DNA from: Orobanche coerulescens
Lineage: Eukaryota; Streptophyta; Magnoliopsida; Lamiales; Orobanchaceae
NCBI GenBank assembly: GCA_033398695.1
Contig: CM065802.1
Span: forward strand, 211,005,096 to 211,069,095
DNA length: 64,000 nucleotides
Direction: 5' to 3'
Below the pieces are notes generated by a model. It worked only from the letters and a program-made list of their open reading frames with translations. It did no database searches and was not told the DNA's origin. This document shows, piece after piece, positions 56,739 through 64,000 of this stretch. Made by a program: the position numbers and the translations under genes. How positions within the stretch are numbered: position 1 is the first letter of the stretch; each line of letters begins with the position of its first letter.

Positions 56739-57301
56739 TAAGGGTGAATTTTGAACCAAATTAACCGAACCGTGAACGTAACGAACGTTCGTTCGTTAAG
56801 GGTTCAGTTCGTTCCATTCGTGTTCATGTTCGATAAAAAAACGCAAACCCCTTGTTCGTGTAGGTTCGTTAAAATTTTAGATATTTCGTGTTCGTTCGTT
56901 AGCGTCCGATTATTCAGTTCGCTTTGTTCGTTCGTTAATTTGTTTGTGCTCTAAAATATAAAAAAAAATACCAAAATTACAAGCAATAATATTAAAAAAA
57001 AAAAAAGAGAAGATAGATTTAAAATTAGGGGTTTTGGAATGGTAGGTTTTATTTTGTAAATATATTTATTAATTATTATAAAATTATTAATTACATTTAT
57101 TATTTATTGTAAAATTATTAATAAATATATAAAAACCCCTTTGTTCGCGAACTGTTCCCGAACTGACGAACATGTTCGGTTCGTGTATGTAACGAATATG
57201 TCCTCGAACTGTTCGAGTTTGACCGAATCGAACACGAACTGAACGTTGACCGAACATTTTTTGCGATCTTTTCACGGACGCTCGGTTCATTTACATCCTT
57301 A
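56739..57301. mobile_element. hAT MITE with perfect 8-bp duplication
   Basis: The ends TAAGGGTGAA and (complement) TAAGGATGTA are flanked by identical octamers ACCATTTG (56731-56738 and 57302-57309). Subterminal regions are dense in GTTCG / CGAAC motifs. The interior is AT-rich and noncoding. Confidence 0.85.
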
Positions 57302-57762
57302 ACCATTTGTGTTATTGTAATGTAATTCTCGTTACGTCGATGTTTCTTATTTATAGTATACTTGTTTTTACAACTAAGTGTTGAACACAATTTACTGCCA
57401 TGAAGAATAATATCAACCCGAAATTAATTGCATAACATGAATTATAATTATTTCGTTAATATGAAGAACAATTTACATACAAACATAAAATGGAATAATA
57501 GTTTATTTTTCATCACAATTTGTATTTATAAAAGAAGTTGGTGTATAAGCTAAGAAGCATGGATGGGACACGGCACAAAGACATGACACAGATACGCATA
57601 TTTACACATAAAATAGGACACGACATAGGAATACGATACGGTTAAAATTCATAATTTAGAGTGTCCGTGCTTCATAGAATGGTTAAGATGGAAAGACATA
57701 AAGAAACCACACATAAGTTTAAAGAAGAAAACAGCAAAAATCTTCAGACAAATCTACTTTCA

Positions 57763-59472
57763 TTACCAGGAATCACCACAACAACAACTTCCATTCAAGA
57801 ATCTATGGTACCTATGAACATCCCTCACTATAATCTCCCTATCGGCCACTACACTAATATACTTGAAAGCCTCGTGACAATCTCTACAAATCCTCAAATT
57901 CTTGGTAACTCTCAAAGGCTTCCCGGGTGGCGTCACCCCACCCAACAATCCAAACGCCACAGCCAATTTCTCACTATGATACCAAAGGAACTCCCTCTTC
58001 TCTTTCTCCTCCAACTCGTGCAGCATCTCGTCCCCATTCGGCAAGTACCCCAATTTCTCGATCTCCGCCATCAACTCTTTCAACTTAGCGTAAATATCGT
58101 CTCTCCTTGCATGTCTTCTATCCCCAGCAAAAAAGACGTGCGAATTTCCGCGTACTTCGACCCAACTCCTCCCGACTTCCTTCCTAACTCCCTTCTCTCT
58201 CATCATTTTCCATACTTTTTTAACTTCGTCCCATTTTGCAGCACTTGCAAACACGTTTGCCAATATCACGTATGCCGAGTCATCGTTTGGATCGATTTCC
58301 AACAATTTCTCGGCCATTCTCCAAGCAATACCAGGATTTTTATAATTCGCACAACTCGACAGCAAAACTCGCCATACGGCTGCATCAGGCTCGTATGGCA
58401 TCGTTAGAGCTACTTTCTCTGCCTCATCTAGTTTTCCCACTTTCCCTAATGCAGCCACCAAACATGTATAGTGTTCGATCATTGGCTCTAGCCCGTATTG
58501 GACTTTCATCCTATTCAACCACATTCCGATTTCTATTGCCATGCCCGCATTGTAAAATGCCGTCAGGACCGCCAAGAAACTGTAGTCATCGGCCTCAAGT
58601 CCTCGAATCTCCATCGACCTGAAAAGTCCAACAACGTTTTCTTTACTCCCGAGTAGTGCATAACCCGCCATCATTGCATTCCACCCGGCAACATTTAGCT
58701 CCATTTCCAACTCATTGAACACTCTCCTAGCCTCCTCCACAATCCCACACTTTCCATACGCATCGATCAATGCTGTCCCGACGTAAGTATCTAAATCCAA
58801 TCCGATCACCACCGCATGCCCGTGAATAATCATACACTGCTCGAGCATGGCCGCCCTAGAAGCAGCACATAATGTACCGGAAACACTATAAAGAGTCGAA
58901 AGCACATTTTGCCTCCTCATCTCGATAAAATACCGCAATGCGTCGACCGGCCTTTTATTTTGGGCCAACCCATTAATTATCGCTGAGAAACAAATTTCAT
59001 CCAGCTCGGACATTTCATCGAACACCTTCCTTGCGGAATCCAAATCCCGATTTTTACAGTATAGAGACACTAAAGCGGAGCCAACAAAAGGGTTTTCGCT
59101 CAAGGAAAGCTTAAGCGAGAGCGAGTGGAGTTGTGGGCCGAGCGAATCAGTGGATAAAGAAGCGCAGGTTTTGAGTAAAGTGGCAAAAGTCCGGGCGTTG
59201 GGGAGAGTTTGCCTAGGGTGGCGGAGCATGGAGAGGAAAAGGCGGACGGCGAGTGGAGTATTAGCAAAGGCGGAGATTATGGAAGTCCATGTGACAGTGT
59301 TTGGGCAGGGAATGGAGTGGAAGAGTTGAAGAGCGGAGGAGTTGAGATTGTAGTTGGAGTATAGTGTGATGAGGTTGTTAAAGAAAGCTCTGTTTTGGGG
59401 TGTGGGGTTTATGCATTGCTTGATGGTTTGTGCGTGGATACAACGTGGGTCTGTAGTGTCTGGATTTGCCAT
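57763..59472 (-). CDS. PLS-class PPR protein with E and DYW-type domain
   Basis: This 569-residue protein is a plant pentatricopeptide repeat protein of the DYW subgroup, which acts in mitochondria or chloroplasts on specific RNAs, usually in C-to-U editing. PPR motifs of the P/L/S types run from about residue 25 to 385 (for example FVGSALVSLYCKNRDLDSAR and VGTALIDAYGKCGIVEEARR). The E and E+ regions follow. The DYW deaminase domain (about 475-569) keeps its zinc-binding HSEKLAVAFGL and CRDCHEAFKYIS motifs. The last three residues are DSW instead of DYW. The N-terminal part is short and no clear targeting peptide is visible, though the first residues contain no acidic run. It is intronless, as most of the family. 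The specific orthologue and RNA target cannot be named from this sequence. Confidence 0.93.
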   Translation of the reverse strand: MANPDTTDPRCIHAQTIKQCINPTPQNRAFFNNLITLYSNYNLNSSALQLFHSIPCPNTVTWTSIISAFANTPLAVRLFLSMLRHPRQTLPNARTFATLLKTCASLSTDSLGPQLHSLSLKLSLSENPFVGSALVSLYCKNRDLDSARKVFDEMSELDEICFSAIINGLAQNKRPVDALRYFIEMRRQNVLSTLYSVSGTLCAASRAAMLEQCMIIHGHAVVIGLDLDTYVGTALIDAYGKCGIVEEARRVFNELEMELNVAGWNAMMAGYALLGSKENVVGLFRSMEIRGLEADDYSFLAVLTAFYNAGMAIEIGMWLNRMKVQYGLEPMIEHYTCLVAALGKVGKLDEAEKVALTMPYEPDAAVWRVLLSSCANYKNPGIAWRMAEKLLEIDPNDDSAYVILANVFASAAKWDEVKKVWKMMREKGVRKEVGRSWVEVRGNSHVFFAGDRRHARRDDIYAKLKELMAEIEKLGYLPNGDEMLHELEEKEKREFLWYHSEKLAVAFGLLGGVTPPGKPLRVTKNLRICRDCHEAFKYISVVADREIIVRDVHRYHRFLNGSCCCGDSW

Positions 59473-59540
59473 TGTTGGTATTTTTTTAAGGTTGTGCTCT
59501 TATTGCAATATGCCATTTTTTTTTATAGCGCCTACTGTTT

Positions 59541-59668
59541 CTTGATTACACTCAGCGGACGCGCCTCCGCCCTGAGAGGTCTGTCGGCGGACGACATCGC
59601 CAACGCCTATCAGATCTCGAGGGAGGAGGTGGAGAGGCTCAAGTTTTCGAAAAGTGAGTCGCTTTTTT
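59541..59668 (+). pseudogene. 11S globulin (legumin) C-terminal fragment
   Basis: The frame reads LSGRASALRGLSADDIANAY and then QISREEVERLKFSK. This resembles the last conserved block of 11S seed storage globulins (G-x-S-x-x-R-x-x-P-x-x-V-I-x-N-x-Y-Q-I-S-x-x-E-A). Only about 45 residues are present. The sequence immediately upstream is the PPR gene start, so the rest of the gene is absent. It is a relic or captured piece. The match is from memory of the motif, so I hold it moderately. Confidence 0.5.
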
Positions 59669-59889
59669 TCAGCTTCGGTTCGAAGAGGTCGAGTAGCTTC
59701 TCCCTAATTAAAAAGATAACTATATGCTGCTACCATAGCGAAACTAATTCTCTTAAAACCTACATTAATAGATCTTGGGATATTAGAGTAATCACCCGTT
59801 AGATCTATTGAGGCGCTTCACGGCCTCTGGTGCTACAAAACAAAAAATATCAAACGCGAATGTTATAAATAAGTGTTGATTATCTATTC

Positions 59890-60450
59890 ATGATTGTTCA
59901 TGTTTTGTCACTTTGCACGAGGCAGTTTTCAAAACAGTCTGTCCCACGATGAAACCCCCACTCCTCAAGCCCACGAGAGGGGAAATCCCTGTAAGATCTA
60001 CACATGCATGTTTCCCCCCCTATCCATTCGAAAACCGAAACATATGCCGGCCTGCGTGTTGATCGCCCTTCTGATGGGACAATCAAGAATTTCACGGGCG
60101 CTTCTTTCTTTGTGGAAACCCCGGCGCATATAAGTAACCATATCGTGTCGGTACTTGAAACCTGGGAGCTCTATGGAGTGTATTGCATATTACCCAAAAG
60201 AGTCCAAACATGCTTTGCGACAAATATGGGATATCTCATTAACTGAAAATACTGAAATCATGAGGCGATACTTAAGGATAGAGCGATACTCCACCAGATA
60301 TATATGTTGGCCTAGCCCATCTATAGGGATAGCCAGAAGAAAATCCTGAGCATGTGGTTCTCGTAGACACTCAAAAGTCGCCTTTTGTCTAACGGTCATG
60401 TCGAAGTGAACTTCCGTGTCTTGGATTATTTTTTTAAAAAGGACACTCAC
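59890..60450 (-). pseudogene. Reverse-transcriptase-associated protein, C-terminal relic
   Basis: Two frames, 60450-60190 (HAQDFLLAIPIDGLGQHIYL, then ISHICRKACLDSFG) and 60095-59898 (PSEGRSTRRPAYVSVFEWIG, then ENCLVQSDKT), resemble the C-terminal region of a repeated plant protein family usually annotated beside non-LTR-type reverse transcriptases. It has a CxxC...C metal site and an RPADV-like block. A frameshift and short gap separate the two parts. No upstream polymerase domain is present here. The family assignment is from memory. Confidence 0.5.
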
Positions 60451-60479
60451 CGATGCATGTTGGGCTTTAAGGGGGTGGC

Positions 60480-61435
60480 CTCCTTGTTAGTAAAACTACT
60501 AAAGTCAAAGCTCACGATCATATCACGAAGATAAATGTTTTGTCTTTTTTTTGCTTGGAGAATAATGGGTCGGTTCCAGTTGGGTTGGGCCTAGTCTTTT
60601 GTAATAAGATGATGTAAGAATAAGAGCTGTGTAAAGCTTATGTATGAAGTATGATCGAATCGGTAGATGGGTTTATAGAGGCTAAAAACGAGCTAGTCCT
60701 AATGATTTGTACCGGTCTTAATGGGTTTCAGAGTAAACGAGTTAATCGGACTATAGGTAATTCTTTTTGTAAAATTATATATTTATATTTAAACAAGTAA
60801 ATATAAACATATTCAACCTTTAAAACTACCATTTGAAATTAAAATATATATTATAGAAATAGTTGCATATAATTTTAATTATATTGCATTAACAAAATTG
60901 TGAAAATTGTTTAAATATTTTATACTATGTATTCTAAAAGTAATATTTTAATAATATAAACATTATATATTCAAACAAATTAAAAGTCAAACAACTTATA
61001 TTTTAAAACAGCAAAATTATAAAACTTAAGATACTACTTAAGTTTAAAAATAAAATTAATGGTAGATCAATATATATCAAAAAAATAAGTAAAATTAATT
61101 TTATTGTATTGTAAGGGTCAAAAAATACAAAATATTAAAATTATATTTGTATTTAATTAACGGGCTAGCGGGCTAATTTAGTTAACCTACCGATTAGTTT
61201 TAATGGGTTTCAGGCTAACGATTCGAAAAAAAAAAACCCTGTTTTTAAATGGACCAAAGTAATTAGAACTTTATCCTCTTTCTTTTGGTTTAAACAGGTC
61301 AATCCACAGACCGATGACCCTTTTAACTAGATCAGTTTTTGAAATCCACGCCATATGTTTATATTCACACCACCTAACAAGACCCGGCTCGAAAGAAAAT
61401 TTTATGTTAATTATCAAATTCTTGGGTATACTAAT
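60480..61435. other. AT-rich intergenic region
   Basis: No gene is seen. A GGGTTTCAG-containing segment occurs near 60725 and again near 61206 (TTAATGGGTTTCAG in both), with an AT-rich stretch between them, which may be the worn ends of another hAT-like MITE. Confidence 0.4.
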
Positions 61436-61626
61436 TGTTGATTACTGATTTGACCAACATGACGTGTGCTGACCTGGACTAAGTGGGTCGAAGCCACGTA
61501 GAAAACAGAAAAATATGAATTAATAAGACAACTGGATTTAAGTGACTTTATTATTCTGATATAGAGCCGAGCTGAACTTTTTAGCTAGTCTATATTAATT
61601 GCTTGATTTATTAGAAGTCCTCTTTC

Positions 61627-61669
<43 letters not shown>

Positions 61670-62251
61670 CTATTTTCTGACAAATTCCAAAAGTCCTTTC
61701 TTTTTGTACATTCCTTCTATATATAGAGAATCTGGGCCAATCAGCGGGCGCCAGCTGGAGGATGTCTGGAAATGGGTCTAGACACTTGTCAGAGGAGAGT
61801 GTCCCTTAGACATGTGGCAGTCTTTGGGGACTGCTTTGGGAAGAGGGAGGATAGAATGCATTAACTGTCTTGTGTGCCTGTTCCGCATGTCCTGTCTGCC
61901 TGTTCCTCATGCGTTTGGTGATACTTATCCGTTGTGGCCGATTCTGGGGTCGGCCCTCTGGTTTCCCGCTGCTCTGATCGGTCGTGTCATGATGGTGATT
62001 TGGAGAATATTTGTCCTGTATCTGGTCGGCCCTTCCGGTCTGATCATCGGGTCGGCCCCGATATTTTTGTCCGCTCTGGTCTTTAATGGACCTGGGAGTA
62101 AATTTGATGCGTGCTCGGTCACTCTTCCTCATTGCTCTGCTCGGCCGGTCTATCCGAAAATCGTTTCTTTTGCCTTCTGGTCCTCTCAATCGGGGCAGTT
62201 GAGCTGGCGGGGAGCGCTTACGTGGATGCCAAGACGGATGGACTATCAACA
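61436..62251 (-). repeat. 3' LTR of a second Tat-like element
   Basis: The ends TGTTGAT and ATCAACA form a 7-bp inverted repeat. A minus-strand purine tract (CTCGGGGGCCCTTG, complement of 62250-62263) follows, as in the first Tat-like element. On the coding strand there is a CCAAT box (61737-61741 region) and a TATA box (about 61717-61725). A CT microsatellite is at 61630-61666. No second LTR lies in the window, so the limits are inferred. Confidence 0.65.
61630..61666. repeat. CT microsatellite
   Basis: An uninterrupted (TC)n run of about 36 bp lies inside the inferred LTR, downstream of its TATA box on the coding strand. Confidence 0.9.
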
Positions 62252-62516
62252 AGGGCCCCCGAGTCCAGAGCCGTGTTGGGTGGTCGGGGCTGGAGTCGCT
62301 TCGTAGTTAGGCCGAGCCGGCTTGTTAAGGAGGATAAGATTCTCGAAAGGACGTCTCTTCGAGAGATGTGTTGGTTCGATTTCCGCATCTTCATGTCATG
62401 ATGAGGTATACGTGGCTGGATTCGATTCGGAGACGCGTCCACGCGCCCTTGGTTCTCATGACGGTTCAGTGCGAATCGACGTGCCACGTGCCGAGCATTT
62501 GATGCCTGGTCCCCCC

Positions 62517-62524
62517 TATAAATA
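62517..62524 (+). promoter_or_regulatory. TATA box of the second antisense gene
   Basis: CCTATAAATAAAGG stands about 265 bp inside the element, as at 34896 in the first Tat-like element. A Cassandra element begins five bases downstream. Confidence 0.6.
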
Positions 62525-62528
62525 AAGG

Positions 62529-63026
62529 TGTTGGATTCGGTCCAGCATCCTGCCTATGGGCTTAAAAATGCACGAGGCACGGCTTGCAATTCGACCTGTG
62601 AGATCTGTACTAGAAAGTGGTTAAATGAATTGACTTGGACTACTCATACCAACAAGATGCATCTAAATCTAGTTCGCGAAGGTTTCCAGACTATGGGGCT
62701 GAGATGCTGGCAGGTACTGGGAGAGGGATTGTTGGATTCGGTCCAGCATCCTGCCTATGGGCTTAAAAATGCGCGAGGCGCGGCTTGCAATTCGACCTGT
62801 GAGATCTGCACTAGAAAGTGGTTAAATGAATTGATTTGGACTACTCATACCAACAAGATGCATCATCTCATAGATACTCCAAAGTTAAGCATGCTTGGCC
62901 AGGAGTAGTTATGGAATGGGTGACCCCCTGGGAAGTTTCTCAGGTGCGCGTGAGTGAGGACAAAGCGCGCTAGAAAAGACTCGTGTTGGTACAGTGAGGA
63001 CAGTCTTTATCATTCTTGGGACCAAA
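62529..63026 (+). mobile_element. Cassandra TRIM element
   Basis: Two direct copies start TGTTGGATTCGG (62529 and 62730). The first LTR is truncated at about 62670 (deletion of the 5S half and primer site). A short internal piece ends with a purine tract GGGAGAGGGAT, and the second LTR is full length, about 297 bp, with the 5S domain. The 5-bp duplication is AAAGG (62524-62528 and 63027-63031, the right one inside an A run). It encodes no protein. Cassandra is defined by 5S rRNA sequence in the LTR with Pol III promoter boxes. Confidence 0.85.
62868..62945 (+). ncRNA. 5S rRNA-derived domain in the Cassandra LTR
   Basis: ACTCCAAAGTTAAGCATGCT (62877-62896) and GAATGGGTGACCCCCTGGGA (62914-62933) correspond to positions about 50-105 of plant 5S rRNA, covering the internal control region. 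The 5' part is shorter than in real 5S and partly diverged. It is not a genomic 5S rRNA gene. Confidence 0.8.
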
Positions 63027-63139
63027 AAAGGGTTTCTCCCTTCTTCTTCTTCCTTCGCCATTTTCGTGAGTTTTCTTGCAGAGAAGAATTTGGTGAGTTT
63101 CTTCTTGTTTCCCTTTATTTTCTTTTCTTTCAAATCGAG

Positions 63140-64000
63140 ATGTCGAATCTGGGGGATGAGAGGGCGACGGAGTTGACCGTGTCTCCGGACCACGCGGGGG
63201 TGGCGTATTTGTCCCTAGAGGGGACTCCCGTCAACTGAAGCGGTGAAGAGTGAGGCGACGAGGTTGCGAGGTCGTCGGGATCTGAGGAAGCAGAGGTGGT
63301 GGCACCATTAACGGCGGTCGGCGAGGCTTCAGATGAAGGAGGAGAAGTTGAGCCTGAGACTGCCTGGGTTCGGCCTCAGCCGGCCCTTTATGTGGAGGCG
63401 GAGTGGGACTCAGCCTCGATCCGCAGCGCCGTTACGTAGGAGCAACTGGTGGCCTGGTGGCGGCGGTTTAAGATCCCGAAAGCGGTGCGGATGTTCATCC
63501 TGTATCCCAAGGAGAGGCCTCACCTTCTGCCTGTCGGTTGCACGGTGGTATATTACCGCTCCCTGTTAGCGGGGCTGAGGTTCCCGCTTTTCTTATCTTT
63601 GTCCCGATGGCTGAGGCAGTGGGGCCTTCCCATTGCCCAAATTCATCCCAACTCCTGGGCTCGGGTGGTAGATCTATTCATTCTCTTCAACCAGCACGGC
63701 TGGCCCGAGCCCAGTTTTGAGGAGTTCAATAGCCTTTTCCTGTGGAGGTCAGTCGGAAGATCCGGCTCGGGCTGGTTTTATTTAACAGTTCGGCATGCCA
63801 TGCACAAGGAGGTGGTGGATGTGCCGGAGACCATACACAGCGGGAAGGAGCAATGTTTTTACATCGGGGGATCTTGGAGGAGCCCGATGGATGAGTTCGA
63901 GCTCGGCGTCGTGGACGCGGAGCTTCGGATCCCTGTGCATTTTATTGCAAAAATGCGTAAGTGTTGTGTTTTCAGTTCTGTTCGTTTTTTGTCTAACACT
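63140..64000 (+). pseudogene. Antisense gene of the second Tat-like element, exon 1 (cut by window end)
   Basis: From ATG 63140 the frame runs MSNLGDERATELTVSPDHAG to a stop near 63236. After a frame change the homologous domain reads from about 63360 to 63956 with LVAWWRRFKIPKAVRMFILY, HPNSWARVVDLFILFNQHGW and GSGWFYLTVRHAMHKEVVD. The HPNSWARVVDLFILF block is the counterpart of MPNAWLQIVYALTLF in the gene at 35055. A TAG occurs at about 63436. A donor site GC|GTAAGT is at 63957. The gene is decayed, and its remaining exons lie beyond the window. Confidence 0.75.

Noticed and set aside
57661..58407. 248-codon plus-strand frame
   Set aside because: It is the antisense shadow of the PPR gene.
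61812..62306. Overlapping frames of about 150-164 codons on both strands
   Set aside because: They fall within the inferred LTR of the second Tat-like element, are GC-rich and show no recognisable domain.
62868..62945. A genomic 5S rRNA gene
   Set aside because: The 5' part is shortened and it lies inside a Cassandra LTR with duplicated LTR starts, so it is a mobile-element domain.

Overview
This window reads as a transposon-dense stretch of a large plant nuclear genome, very probably a eudicot. The evidence is nested Ty3/gypsy and Ty1/copia elements with tRNA-Met primer sites, a Cassandra element carrying a 5S rRNA domain, an Au-type SINE, hAT and PIF/Harbinger relics, and two recognisable plant genes: a TOM9/TOM22-like mitochondrial import subunit and a DYW-class PPR protein. 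The species cannot be told from the sequence.

Positions 1-33454 are one nest. The oldest layer is a hAT transposase relic read on the minus strand (27006-33094). It was interrupted by a copia element (about 17092-26739, minus), an Au-like SINE (28184-28335), a PIF/Harbinger-like element full of AT-rich tandem repeats (28387-29765), a 5S-bearing Cassandra fragment (about 30049-30250) and a gypsy LTR (about 30251-32745). The copia element took a solo gypsy LTR (18752-21184), a hAT-type MITE (17696-18604) and gypsy element 1 (plus strand, ending at 17091). Gypsy element 2 (5196-15729, minus, 5-bp duplication GCATC) then entered the 3' LTR of element 1.

Positions 33455-51233 are a second nest. 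The outer element is a Tat-like gypsy retrotransposon (duplication GTACA) with gag on the minus strand and no visible pol. It also carries a spliced gene with its own TATA box on the opposite strand. Gypsy element 3 (40657-49868, duplication GAGCG) is inserted in its gag gene; it is the best-preserved element and has a complete gag-pol frame broken by one UAG.

Positions 51234-61435 are the gene island: TOM9 (52881-53213, plus) and the PPR gene (57763-59472, minus), separated by small hAT, Stowaway and foldback elements, a probable 11S globulin gene fragment and a reverse-transcriptase-type relic. From 61436 to the right edge lies the start of a second Tat-like element. Its antisense gene is homologous to the one at 35-37.7 kb, and a Cassandra element sits between that gene's TATA box and its coding region.

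The most unusual signal is a shared LTR architecture in five chromovirus-type LTRs. Each has an array of roughly 10-20 CpG-rich palindromes (pattern TTA(R)CGNNCG(Y)TAA) immediately upstream of the LTR TATA box, then a splice-donor-like site 180-230 bp downstream of the TATA box. In four of the five there is also a CCCC-loop-GGGG hairpin followed by a TTCAG|G acceptor-like site near the LTR end. The palindrome sequence differs between families, while its position and density are kept.
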